A stretch of DNA of 64,000 bases from Candidatus Nanoarchaeia archaeon (lineage in GTDB: Archaea > Nanoarchaeota > Nanoarchaeia > SCGC-AAA011-G17 > JAFCDX01), in assembly GCA_028717785.1 (NCBI GenBank), contig JAQUND010000004.1:1-64000 (forward strand). The letters are read 5' to 3'. Positions 24,887 through 32,816 of the stretch are shown here, piece after piece. The notes under the pieces are model-generated. The model saw only the letters and a program-made list of their open reading frames with translations. It was not told the DNA's origin and did not search any database. The position numbers were made by a program, and so were the translations under genes. The stretch's first letter is position 1; each line of letters starts with the position of its first letter.

Positions 24887-25948
24887 ATGAAAGAGGCAGT
24901 TCCTGAAGATAATAATAAATTAATAGAAGAATTTGGTGCACTTTTAATAGAAGAACTAAAAGAGGTTCCAGATTTTTATACATTTAAAACAGGCGTTCTT
25001 TATTCTCATAGAGATTTTGATAAATTTTTAAAAGAATTAAAAAATGGAGAAAAGTGTGCAATAGTTTCAGGGCTTAATGCTTCAGGATCTCTTCATTTAG
25101 GTCATAAAGCTGTTTTTGATACAAATTTATTTTTTCAAAAAAAGTATGGTATTCCTGTTTTTATTCCTATTTCTGATGATGAAAGTTATGTTTCTGGTAA
25201 AGTAGAAACTCAAAAAGAGGCATTAGAAAATTCTATGAGATTAGCAAAAGAACTTTTAGCATATGGTTTTGATCCTAAAAAAACTTATTTTATCATAGAT
25301 CAAATTTATACAAATATTTATAATTTAGCAATAAAACTTTCAAAAAAAGTTAATTTATCTGAAATTAAATCAACATATGCTTATAAAAATGAAGATAATA
25401 TAGGTTTACATTTTTATCCTGCAGTTCAATCAGCACATATAATATTACCACAAGAAAAAGAGATTAAAAATGTTTTAGTTCCGATAGGTCCTGATGAAGA
25501 TGCACATATTCGTATTTGTAGGGATATTGCTTCTAGATTAGGATATAAAAAACCAGCAATTCTTCATTCAAAATTTTTACCTGGAATTGATGGAGAAAAA
25601 ATGTCTAAATCAAAAGGAAATGCTATATTTTTAAATGATGATGAAAAAACAGTTAAGAAAAAAATAAATCTGGCTTTTTCTGGTGGTCAAGCAACTATAG
25701 AAGAACATAGAAAGAAAGGAGGAAATCCAGATATAGATGTTTCTTTTATTTATCTTAAAAATTTATTTTTAGATGATAAACAAATAGACAAATTATATAG
25801 AGATTATAAATCCGGCAAATTATTATCGGGGGAGTTAAAACAGATATTTTTTGAAGAAGTTATGAAATTTTTAAATAAATTCCAGGCAGATCTTAAAAAA
25901 GTTAATCAAAAAGATTTAGATAAGTCTATATTGAAAAATGAGATTTAA
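24887..25948 (+). CDS. trpS: Tryptophanyl-tRNA synthetase
   Basis: A 353-aa class Ic synthetase of archaeal/eukaryotic type. The HIGH-like motif is SGLNASGSLHLGH (near 62-72) and the KMSKS motif is GEKMSKSKGNAIFL (near 237). The block AFSGGQATIEEHRKKGGNPD and the following VSFIYLKNLFLDD match eukaryotic TrpRS closely, as does the late YKSGKLLSGELKQ. It charges tRNA-Trp, whose twice-interrupted gene lies at 33640. A TATA-like element (AACATTTAAATAATT) is positioned about 25 bases upstream, so the mRNA is probably leaderless. Confidence 0.95.
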   Translation: MKEAVPEDNNKLIEEFGALLIEELKEVPDFYTFKTGVLYSHRDFDKFLKELKNGEKCAIVSGLNASGSLHLGHKAVFDTNLFFQKKYGIPVFIPISDDESYVSGKVETQKEALENSMRLAKELLAYGFDPKKTYFIIDQIYTNIYNLAIKLSKKVNLSEIKSTYAYKNEDNIGLHFYPAVQSAHIILPQEKEIKNVLVPIGPDEDAHIRICRDIASRLGYKKPAILHSKFLPGIDGEKMSKSKGNAIFLNDDEKTVKKKINLAFSGGQATIEEHRKKGGNPDIDVSFIYLKNLFLDDKQIDKLYRDYKSGKLLSGELKQIFFEEVMKFLNKFQADLKKVNQKDLDKSILKNEI

Positions 25949-26002
25949 TTCTATATTTACCAAAACATTTATATAGTTCTAATATATAACATACGTTATA
26001 AA

Positions 26003-26569
26003 ATGAAACTAATAATTAATACTAATTACCCTAAATTATATGAAGAAGCAGCTAAAACAAAAGTTCTTGAAGTGTTATTCAAATATCCTGAAAAAGAATT
26101 TAGTTTAAGTGATCTTGCAGAAGAATCAAGTGTTGCAAAAGCAAATATAGGAAATATATTAGAAAAATTTAGAGAATCAAATTTAATAACTATTGAAAAA
26201 TTAAGCAAAATATGGAGAATAAAAGCAAATCAAACAAATGAATTATTTATTAAAAGCAAAATAATTTATAATTTAAATTTCATTTATAAAAGTAGTTTAA
26301 TCGAATTTCTTAAAGATTATTACAATAACCCTAAAGCAATTATTTTATTTGGAAGTTTTAGAAAAGGCGAAGATATTTCAAATTCAGATATAGATATAGC
26401 AATAGAATATGATAAAATCAAAGAACATAAGATTAATGAATTAAAAATAGATAAAATTGATAAAAAAATGCAGATACATTTATTTAATCGGGAAAGTATA
26501 GATATTAATTTATTCAATAATATTGCAAATGGCATTGTACTTTGGGGCTTTTTAGAAGTAAAAAAATGA
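26003..26569 (+). CDS. HTH-nucleotidyltransferase (MNT) antitoxin
   Basis: A 188-aa protein with an N-terminal winged-helix region (SLSDLAEESSVAKANIGNIL) and a C-terminal minimal nucleotidyltransferase domain, AIILFGSFRKGEDISNSDID, giving the GSFRxG and SDID metal ligands. In MNT-HEPN modules the MNT protein adds AMP to the HEPN toxin to neutralise it. The next gene overlaps by four bases (ATGA) and has a HEPN motif, fitting such a module. An upstream TATA (ACATTTATATAG) is present. Confidence 0.85.
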   Translation: MKLIINTNYPKLYEEAAKTKVLEVLFKYPEKEFSLSDLAEESSVAKANIGNILEKFRESNLITIEKLSKIWRIKANQTNELFIKSKIIYNLNFIYKSSLIEFLKDYYNNPKAIILFGSFRKGEDISNSDIDIAIEYDKIKEHKINELKIDKIDKKMQIHLFNRESIDINLFNNIANGIVLWGFLEVKK

Positions 26570-27015
26570 AAAAAGAATATATTGAATTATGGATTAAATC
26601 AGGTATAATAAGAAATAGACAAGTAGATTTAGAAAAAATTAAATCAATGATAAATTCTTCTGAAATTAATGCAAAAATTACAAAAACTATAAAGATTAAT
26701 GAAGATAGTGCAACTCTTATTTTTAGAGAAATTTATGAATCAATAAGACAATTATGGGATGCTAAATGGGGAATTCTTGGATTTGAACCTTTAAATCATG
26801 AAATAAGTTTAGAAATACTTAAAGAAATGGATATAAAAGAAAAATTAAAATTAAATTCCTTGGAGAGATTTAAATCAATAAGACACGATATAAACTATAG
26901 AGGATTTAGAGCAACTATTTCACAAGCAGAAGAAATTTTAGATTTTTGGAATAAATGTGGAGAAGAAATTATAAAGATAATACAAAAAGAATTAAATAAT
27001 AATAAAAATTCTTAA
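26566..27015 (+). CDS. HEPN-domain toxin
   Basis: A 149-aa helical protein from the ATG at 26566, which overlaps the MNT stop; an in-frame start eight codons earlier is less likely. It contains the catalytic HEPN pattern R-x5-H in ERFKSIRHDINY, near residue 105, and helices typical of the family. HEPN toxins are metal-independent RNases. The partner MNT gene immediately upstream supports the call. Among the TA-like loci here this is the only MNT-HEPN type. Confidence 0.82.
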   Translation: MKKEYIELWIKSGIIRNRQVDLEKIKSMINSSEINAKITKTIKINEDSATLIFREIYESIRQLWDAKWGILGFEPLNHEISLEILKEMDIKEKLKLNSLERFKSIRHDINYRGFRATISQAEEILDFWNKCGEEIIKIIQKELNNNKNS

Positions 27016-27036
27016 TTTTGTTACTTTTGCTTAAGA

Positions 27037-27063
27037 ATAACAGAATAGAAAGATTTATAAATA
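27037..27063 (+). promoter_or_regulatory. Promoter of the TrmB-like regulator gene
   Basis: AACAGAATAGAAAGA followed by TTTATAAA (27054-27061) is a close match to the window consensus. It lies 29 bases before the ATG at 27090 and therefore decides that start over a longer frame beginning at 27018. Confidence 0.75.
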
Positions 27064-27089
27064 ACTTGTTCTACTTAAAAGTGGTTAAA

Positions 27090-27875
27090 ATGATATTTGA
27101 TGAAACATTTTTGAAAAAGCTAAGAAGCGCATTTAATCTAAATATTTATGAAGTTAAAATTTGGACAGCTTTGCTATCTAAAGGAGTAGCTTCAGCTGGT
27201 GAATTATCAGATATTTCTAATGTTCCTAGATCAAGAAGTTATGATGTTTTAGAATCTCTTGAAAGAAGAGGTTTTGTTGTTATGAAACTTGGAAAACCTA
27301 TTAAGTATTTAGCAGTAAAACCAGAAGAAATTTTCGTAAGAGAAAAGAAAAGATTAATTGAAGGCGCAGAAACTCAAGTTAAACAATTAGATACTATAGA
27401 AAAAACAGATTTATTCAAGGAATTACAATTATTATTTAGTAATGGGGTTGAGCATGTAGAACCAGAAAAAATTTCAGGTTCAATCAAAGGAAGAACAAAT
27501 GTTTACAATCATTTAATATCAATGATCAATGATTCAAAAAAAACAATTAATATTGTTACAACTAGTTCAGGTTTATCAAGAAAATATGATAAATTAATAG
27601 AACCATTAAAGAAAGCAGCTAAAAAAGGTGTTGCAATAAGAGTAGTTACTTCAGTAACTCCAGAAAATAGAAATCTTGTTGATGAATTAGCTAAAATTGC
27701 AAAAATTAAAAATGCTCCTATTAGTTCAAGATTCTTTACAATAGATAATGAACAAGCTTTATTCATGACACATGATGATAAAACTGTTCATGAAGCATAT
27801 GATAATGCTATATGGATAAATTCTCCTTATTTTGTTAATTCTTTAAACAATATGTTTGCTAATTTGTGGAAGTGA
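27090..27875 (+). CDS. TrmB-family transcriptional regulator
   Basis: A 261-aa protein beginning MIFDETFLKKLRSAFNLNIY. The N-terminal winged helix (VKIWTALLSKGVASAGELSD, then SNVPRSRSYDVLESLERRGF) is the TrmB signature, followed by a coiled-coil segment and a C-terminal sensor half with a phospholipase-D-like fold (KTINIVTTSSGLS). TrmB proteins control sugar and energy genes in archaea; here the ligand and targets are unknown. The two following small genes are closely spaced (7 and 3 bases), suggesting co-transcription. Confidence 0.88.
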   Translation: MIFDETFLKKLRSAFNLNIYEVKIWTALLSKGVASAGELSDISNVPRSRSYDVLESLERRGFVVMKLGKPIKYLAVKPEEIFVREKKRLIEGAETQVKQLDTIEKTDLFKELQLLFSNGVEHVEPEKISGSIKGRTNVYNHLISMINDSKKTINIVTTSSGLSRKYDKLIEPLKKAAKKGVAIRVVTSVTPENRNLVDELAKIAKIKNAPISSRFFTIDNEQALFMTHDDKTVHEAYDNAIWINSPYFVNSLNNMFANLWK

Positions 27876-27882
27876 TTAAAAA

Positions 27883-28101
27883 ATGGGAATAGATTATAGA
27901 AGTACTGTATATTTTAACGGATTAATTACTGGATCTATGTTTTTAACTATGATGGGTGATTTTTATAAAGGAGATTATTTTTCAGCTGGGGCTATGGGTG
28001 TATGTGTTTTTGGAAATGCTTTAGCACTTAAAATGCTATTACCTGATATTGATAGTTTAGAACAAACAGTAGAAAAAGAAACTAAAAGTGAAAGTGATTA
28101 A
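27883..28101 (+). CDS. Small membrane protein, 72 aa
   Basis: Residues about 10-55 form two weak hydrophobic segments (YFNGLITGSMFLTMMG and SAGAMGVCVFGNALALKMLL), and the tail is acidic. No family is recognised. It lies seven bases after the TrmB stop and three bases before the next gene, so it is part of the same operon. Confidence 0.65.
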   Translation: MGIDYRSTVYFNGLITGSMFLTMMGDFYKGDYFSAGAMGVCVFGNALALKMLLPDIDSLEQTVEKETKSESD

Positions 28102-28104
28102 AAA

Positions 28105-28755
28105 ATGGATACTATAAGAATACCGAATGTAAAATATAGAAATAATATCTATCAAATAGAATTACAAACAGAAAAATCAGGTCCATTTACACCAGATCAG
28201 GCTATATCTTTTTATTCAAAAACAGATTTTAAATTACCTTCTTCAGATTTAGTGTATGCTATACTTAGGTCTGCAGTAGAATCAAAAGATAATGAATTAA
28301 TATATTCTTTAAGAAGATTTTTACATGAAAAAGGGTTATTAACTTCAACTAGACTAATAATTCCTACAGAAGGATTAGACACAATAATTCATGATTATAA
28401 AATGCCTAATGAATTAAAAGTACATGGAGATTTTGTTGGTCCTGATATTTATACTAAAGAATCTTTAGATCCAAGAGTAAAAGAAGAATTTTATAATGCA
28501 GAAAATCCATTAGATGAAACAGAATTAACTAAATTTTTTAGTGCTCTTTTAGGAACAAATAATTTAAAAGAGATACTTAATGTTTTTAAAAGAATTAATA
28601 ATACAAGCGTACTTAGAACAAATAGAAAACCAAAACAATTAGAAGAAAAGATTGTTACTATTAATGGGGGAATTGAAGATAATCGTTTTAATTTATGGTA
28701 TGGTCCAGATCATTATTATTGTACATTTGGGGTACGTATGGATAAATTAAAATAA
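28105..28755 (+). CDS. Hypothetical protein, 216 aa
   Basis: A soluble protein of mixed alpha/beta composition without signal peptide, starting MDTIRIPNVKYRNNIYQIEL and ending NLWYGPDHYYCTFGVRMDKL. I recognise no domain. It is the last gene of the TrmB operon; 77 bases then precede the ArvA-like gene, which has its own TATA (AGCTTATAAATTC). Codon use is native. Confidence 0.65.
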   Translation: MDTIRIPNVKYRNNIYQIELQTEKSGPFTPDQAISFYSKTDFKLPSSDLVYAILRSAVESKDNELIYSLRRFLHEKGLLTSTRLIIPTEGLDTIIHDYKMPNELKVHGDFVGPDIYTKESLDPRVKEEFYNAENPLDETELTKFFSALLGTNNLKEILNVFKRINNTSVLRTNRKPKQLEEKIVTINGGIEDNRFNLWYGPDHYYCTFGVRMDKLK

Positions 28756-28832
28756 TAAATAACCCTTCTCAATAAATATTACTGCTAAGTTCCATCAAAA
28801 AGCTTATAAATTCTTAATAAGTTGTTTATTTA

Positions 28833-29462
28833 ATGGCAGCAAATTTCATGGAATTTATTAATAGTATATTTTCTATGTTCAAAAAAAAGAAGGAGATAAA
28901 ATTAGGTCTTTACGGACCACCAAATTCTGGAAAATCAAGTTTAGCTAATAAAATTTGTGAAGATTGGATTGGAGAACCATTAAGTTCAGTTTCTGCAGTT
29001 CCTCATGAAACAAGAGAAGTAAAACTAAAAGAAAAAGTAACTATTAAATCTAATAAAAAAACTTTAACATTTAATATTGTGGATACTCCTGGAATTGCAA
29101 CTAAGATTGATTATACTGATTTTTTAAAATTTAAAATAAATCCTAAACAAGCTAAGAAAAGAGCAATGGAAGCAACTAAAGGTGTTATTGATTCAATAAA
29201 ATGGCTTGATGATATGGATGCAGTTGTTGTAGTTTTAGATTCTACAAAAAATCCTTATTCCCAAGTAAATCTTACAATTATAGGTAATTTAGCAGCAAGA
29301 AAAACACCAGTTTTAATTGTTGGTAATAAAATTGATTTGAGAAAAGCAGATCTTAAAAAAATAGAATCTTCATTCCCTCAATATAATGTTGTTGGAATCT
29401 CTGCATTAAAAGGAGATAATATGGAAGAATTTTATAAATCATTATTCAGGTTGGTGAAATAA
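28833..29462 (+). CDS. Era-like small GTPase (ArvA/OapA-like)
   Basis: A 209-aa GTPase: G1 GPPNSGKSS (near 27-35), G3 VDTPGIA, G4 VGNKIDLRK, G5 GISALKGD. The N-terminus MAANFMEFINSIFSMFKKKK could be an amphipathic membrane-binding helix. The next two genes are a DUF2073 protein and a zinc-ribbon protein. This three-gene set is conserved in archaea and corresponds to the ArvA-ArvB-ArvC system, in which the GTPase drives extracellular vesicle formation in Haloferax. The function here is inferred from that operon order. Confidence 0.88.
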   Translation: MAANFMEFINSIFSMFKKKKEIKLGLYGPPNSGKSSLANKICEDWIGEPLSSVSAVPHETREVKLKEKVTIKSNKKTLTFNIVDTPGIATKIDYTDFLKFKINPKQAKKRAMEATKGVIDSIKWLDDMDAVVVVLDSTKNPYSQVNLTIIGNLAARKTPVLIVGNKIDLRKADLKKIESSFPQYNVVGISALKGDNMEEFYKSLFRLVK

Positions 29463-29834
29463 ATGTTAACTTTACAATTTATCCCAAGTCATGAATTAAG
29501 TTCTTTAGATGAAGATCAAAAAATAAAAAAATTGCTTGGTTATATTAAATTAAATAATATTATTGTAATGGATGGAAAATTAAAAGCACAAGAAGAAGCC
29601 CATTTAATTAAATATACAATGGGTATGATAAATAATAAATTTAAGGGAATTGAAATAGCAACAGTAGATTCTAATGATAATCTTTTACAGGGGTTAAATA
29701 AATTGCGTGTAAATTTAGCAGGATTTTTACTTGGCAGATCACAGGGGTTAACAGTAATAGGTCCAGCAACAATAGTAAAAGAAATAAGGAAAGATCCTAA
29801 TAAAATAAGACTCTTCACAAAAGGGAGGAGATAA
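29463..29834 (+). CDS. DUF2073 protein (ArvB/OapB-like)
   Basis: A 123-aa protein matching DUF2073: MLTLQFIPSHELSSLDEDQK, IVMDGKLKAQEEAHLIKYTM, and a C-terminal GFLLGRSQGLTVIGPATIVK with a final basic segment. The ATG overlaps or directly abuts the GTPase stop (TAAATG). In archaea this gene is almost always next to the Era-like GTPase and the zinc-ribbon protein, which supports a functional complex. Its biochemical role is unknown. Confidence 0.88.
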   Translation: MLTLQFIPSHELSSLDEDQKIKKLLGYIKLNNIIVMDGKLKAQEEAHLIKYTMGMINNKFKGIEIATVDSNDNLLQGLNKLRVNLAGFLLGRSQGLTVIGPATIVKEIRKDPNKIRLFTKGRR

Positions 29835-30203
29835 ATGCCACATCAATGTACTAGGTGTGGTATGTTACATCAGGATGGTTCTGCAGAGATACTAAAAGGT
29901 TGTGCCTGCGGAAGTAGATTTTTCTTTTATATTCGAAAAGAATCTTTACAACAAACACAAGAAATTATTTCTAATTTAACAGTTGAACAAAAACAAGAAA
30001 TAGAGCAAGATATTGTTAAAGTTATAGGTAATAGAATTGAAGAAGATAAACCCATTGTTTTTGATTTAGAATCAATAAGAGTTAATGAACCTGGAATTTA
30101 TGAATTAGATTTAGTAAAATTATTCAAAAAAGAACCTTTAATCATTAGATTAGAAGAAGGAAAATACATAATTAATTTAGATTCTACTTTTTTAAAGAAA
30201 TAA
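29835..30203 (+). CDS. Zinc-ribbon protein (ArvC/OapC-like)
   Basis: A 122-aa protein with an N-terminal zinc ribbon CTRCGMLHQDG ... KGCACGSRFFFYIRK, giving four cysteines, followed by a helical region and a C-terminal beta segment (VNEPGIYELDLVKLF). This matches the OapC/ArvC family. It is immediately downstream of the DUF2073 gene (TAAATG junction). It completes the three-gene vesiculation-type operon. Confidence 0.88.
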   Translation: MPHQCTRCGMLHQDGSAEILKGCACGSRFFFYIRKESLQQTQEIISNLTVEQKQEIEQDIVKVIGNRIEEDKPIVFDLESIRVNEPGIYELDLVKLFKKEPLIIRLEEGKYIINLDSTFLKK

Positions 30204-30237
30204 TAATATTTATATATATCTTCATTTTTAATTTATT

Positions 30238-30621
30238 ATGTTTGGAAAAACCAAAGAAGATGTTAAAAAAGAACTTAGTCAAATGACTAAAGAGGATATT
30301 ATTAAATTAATTAGAGGCGCTAATGGAAATATAAGAATTCTTTTGTCTAAAGGATTAGATGCAAGACAAATAAAATCAAGAGGAATTAATTTAACAATTT
30401 TTATTCCTTCTGGATTTAGTGCTAAAAATTTAGTGGTTTTAGGATTTAATTTTACAGATTTAATGATAGCAGGATACACTCCTAAAGAAATAATGAACGC
30501 TGGATTAAAAGGATTAGAGAAATACTCTATTAAAGATTTTATAGACGAAGGATTTAGTGCTAAAGATTTAATTGAATCTGGTTTTTCTAGAAAAGATGTT
30601 ATAGCCGCATTTAGAAAATAA
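30238..30621 (+). CDS. Repeat protein with GFSAKDL-type units, 127 aa
   Basis: About eight tandem units of ten residues are visible, of the form G-(F/Y/L/I)-x-x-(K/R)-(D/E/N)-(L/I)-x-x-(A/S/E), for example GFSAKNLVVL, GYTPKEIMNA and GFSAKDLIES. Such units form short helices stacked in a solenoid and usually mediate protein binding. A TATA (ATATTTATATATATC) precedes it. It has no signal peptide, so it is probably cytoplasmic, and the function is unknown. Confidence 0.75.
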   Translation: MFGKTKEDVKKELSQMTKEDIIKLIRGANGNIRILLSKGLDARQIKSRGINLTIFIPSGFSAKNLVVLGFNFTDLMIAGYTPKEIMNAGLKGLEKYSIKDFIDEGFSAKDLIESGFSRKDVIAAFRK

Positions 30622-30666
30622 TTCTATATAAAAACCTTTAAAAATAATAACTTCTTTTAGTAATTA

Positions 30667-31230
30667 ATGGAAAAAGAGGAATATAGTAATATATTAAGAA
30701 TATTACAAAAAGCTTACAATGCTATTCTAAATAGAGATACTGCTTTACTAAGAGAATTAAGTAATCAAACTATACACACTTCAAGTATTTCTCAAAATGA
30801 AGATTCATTAAGTATTTCTATTATTATGTATAGTTTTTCTAAAATATTTGAAAGAAATTATTCAGAATATAAGGATTGGGATAAATTTTATGCAAGTATA
30901 AAAGATAATTTAAAAAAATCAATTCAAGCTCTAAATAAAAAAGATTTTGTTGGTTATGAAACTATTATTAAAAATATTTTTACTGATATAGATAGTTTAG
31001 ATAAGAAATTAAGAACTTATATACAAGAAGTTTTTGAAGTAGCTAAAATTCATAAAGCATCTAGAATACACGAACATGGAATTTCTGTAGGAAGAACAGC
31101 CCAATTATTAGGGGTTAGTGAATGGGAATTAATGGATTATGTAGGTAAAACTGGAATTTCAGATACTCCTTTATCTAAAACAATGGATATTTCTGTTAGA
31201 ATAAAAGTAGCGAGGAATTTATTCAAATGA
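30667..31230 (+). CDS. UPF0175/VapB-like HTH protein, probable antitoxin
   Basis: A 187-aa protein. The first 130 residues are helical, resembling a HEPN-like or four-helix bundle (NAILNRDTALLRELSNQTIH ...). The end carries a helix-turn-helix typical of UPF0175-type antitoxins (ISVGRTAQLLGVSEWELMDY). Its stop overlaps the start of a PIN-domain gene, fitting an antitoxin-toxin pair, though it is larger than usual antitoxins. An alternative is a regulator with its own effector domain. Confidence 0.7.
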   Translation: MEKEEYSNILRILQKAYNAILNRDTALLRELSNQTIHTSSISQNEDSLSISIIMYSFSKIFERNYSEYKDWDKFYASIKDNLKKSIQALNKKDFVGYETIIKNIFTDIDSLDKKLRTYIQEVFEVAKIHKASRIHEHGISVGRTAQLLGVSEWELMDYVGKTGISDTPLSKTMDISVRIKVARNLFK

Positions 31231-31919
31231 AAAATATTGTTTTTGATACTAGTTCAATTATAAGTTTATCAACAAATGATTTATTATGGGTTTTAAAACC
31301 TTTAAAAGATAAATTTAATGGAGATTTTTTAATTTCTGAAGGTGTAAGAAAAGAGTTAGTTGATAATCCTTTGCAGATAAAAAGATTTAAGTTTGAAGCT
31401 CTAATGATTTTAAATTTAATTAGTAATAAAGGGTTAAATGTTTATAATGATAAAGAAGTTGAAAAGAAAATAACTTATCTTAATAGTTTAGTTAATAATT
31501 TGTTTAAAGCAAAAGGAGAATATATTACTATAATGCAATCTGGTGAAATAGCTTCTTTAGCTGTTGCTATTATTCTTGGTTCAAGTGCTTATGTTGTAGA
31601 TGAAAGAACAACTAGGTTAGTAATAGAAGATCCTGAAAGATTAGTAAAAATTTTAAGAAATAAATTACATACTACAGTAAACATAAATAGAAATAATCTT
31701 GAATTAATTAAAAAAGAAATAAATGGTTTAAAGGTTATTAGATCAACAGAATTAGTTTTAATGGCATATGAAATGGGATTGTTTAAAGATTTTTTAAAAC
31801 TAACTATTTATTCAAAGAATATTAAAAAAGATTTAATTGATGGATTACTTTGGGGATTAAAATTAAGAGGATGTTCTATTTCTGAAGAAGAGATAGATGA
31901 AGCAATAAAGATTTACTAG
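31227..31919 (+). CDS. PIN-domain protein, probable RNase
   Basis: A 230-aa protein with PIN acidic residues: D in KNIVFDTSSIISLS, E in LISEGVRKELVDN, E in SGEIASLAVAII and D in AYVVDERTTRLVIED. The first 145 residues form the PIN fold; the rest is a helical extension ending in acidic residues. PIN toxins are Mg-dependent RNases. The overlap with the preceding HTH gene (ATGA) suggests a two-gene module of VapBC-like logic. Confidence 0.8.
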   Translation: MKNIVFDTSSIISLSTNDLLWVLKPLKDKFNGDFLISEGVRKELVDNPLQIKRFKFEALMILNLISNKGLNVYNDKEVEKKITYLNSLVNNLFKAKGEYITIMQSGEIASLAVAIILGSSAYVVDERTTRLVIEDPERLVKILRNKLHTTVNINRNNLELIKKEINGLKVIRSTELVLMAYEMGLFKDFLKLTIYSKNIKKDLIDGLLWGLKLRGCSISEEEIDEAIKIY

Positions 31920-31923
31920 CAAG

Positions 31924-31950
31924 TAGTAACAAATAGAAAGGTTTAAATAT
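31924..31950 (+). promoter_or_regulatory. Promoter of the 31972 gene pair
   Basis: GTAGTAACAAATAGAAAGG followed by TTTAAATA (31942-31949) is one of the clearest examples of the window's promoter consensus. It lies 30 bases before the ATG. Confidence 0.75.
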
Positions 31951-31971
31951 TAGTTAGAACTCTATTTCTGT

Positions 31972-32319
31972 ATGATACAAGACTTAAAAGGTTATGAAGT
32001 TCCATTTGATTGGAAAAAATTAATTGTAACTGGTATTACAGCTTTAGTAGCTGTAGGTGTTATTAGTTATTATGGTCATAAATATAATTCAGGAGATATG
32101 GAATATAAAGAAGGGTGTAATGGTATGGTTATTAATCGTAGTGATTATACTCAAGTTCATAAACCAGAACAATTTTTAGTTGGAGAATATATTAAACAAG
32201 GTAATAATGGATATTACGATAAGATTACAATAAGGGGAGAAGAAATACAAGATCCTGAAAGATTAGAAGTTTTAATTAAACAATTAGAGGAAGTAAGAAC
32301 TTGTAATACTTTAAAATGA
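31972..32319 (+). CDS. Single-pass membrane protein, 115 aa
   Basis: One transmembrane segment (LIVTGITALVAVGVISYY, residues about 18-35) is followed by a hydrophilic domain of about 75 residues containing two cysteines. No family is recognised. Its stop overlaps the start of the next membrane-protein gene (ATGA), so the two are co-translated and may form a complex. Confidence 0.65.
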   Translation: MIQDLKGYEVPFDWKKLIVTGITALVAVGVISYYGHKYNSGDMEYKEGCNGMVINRSDYTQVHKPEQFLVGEYIKQGNNGYYDKITIRGEEIQDPERLEVLIKQLEEVRTCNTLK

Positions 32320-32816
32320 AACAAGAAACATTAGTTAAATTATTATTTGCATTAACCTTTTTAATAGTTATTAATGGAATTTTATTATTAGTACTAGAAT
32401 CAAGTTTACCAATATTATTTTTTATTGTATTTGCTTTAGTTTATTCTTTAGTTATAGCTTTTATTGTTGCTTTTGATAATAAATGGTTATTGGCTAAAAT
32501 GTCAAGTTTATGGATGACTAATTTACAAGTTTCTAAACAAGATGATCCTTTTATAATTGATTTTAATAATAAATTTCATCAATTAAATTTAGAAACACAA
32601 AAAAATATAGATACAGCAATTAATATTTCTAGTCAATTACATTATTTAAAAGAAAATTTAAAAGTACATTTTGTTGGTGCTTTAACCACAAGAAAGTATC
32701 ACGATAAAAATTGTAGATTTGCAGGTCAAATTAAAGATTGTAATAAAGTAAATTTTAAGTTTGAAAGCGATGCAAGAAAACAAGGTTTTTCTAAGTGTAA
32801 ATGTTTAAAATTATAA
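32316..32816 (+). CDS. Membrane protein with Ada-like zinc-binding tail, 166 aa
   Basis: Two hydrophobic segments near the N-terminus (LLFALTFLIVINGILLLVL and ILFFIVFALVYSLVIAFIVA) are followed by a helical region. The C-terminal motif TRKYHDKNCRFAGQIKDCNK, then SDARKQGFSKCKCLKL, resembles the Ada-type metal-binding domain (a short Cys4 zinc site also found fused to nucleases and membrane proteins). The role is unknown. It converges with the transglycosylase gene, whose stop overlaps its own by six bases. Confidence 0.75.
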   Translation: MKQETLVKLLFALTFLIVINGILLLVLESSLPILFFIVFALVYSLVIAFIVAFDNKWLLAKMSSLWMTNLQVSKQDDPFIIDFNNKFHQLNLETQKNIDTAINISSQLHYLKENLKVHFVGALTTRKYHDKNCRFAGQIKDCNKVNFKFESDARKQGFSKCKCLKL

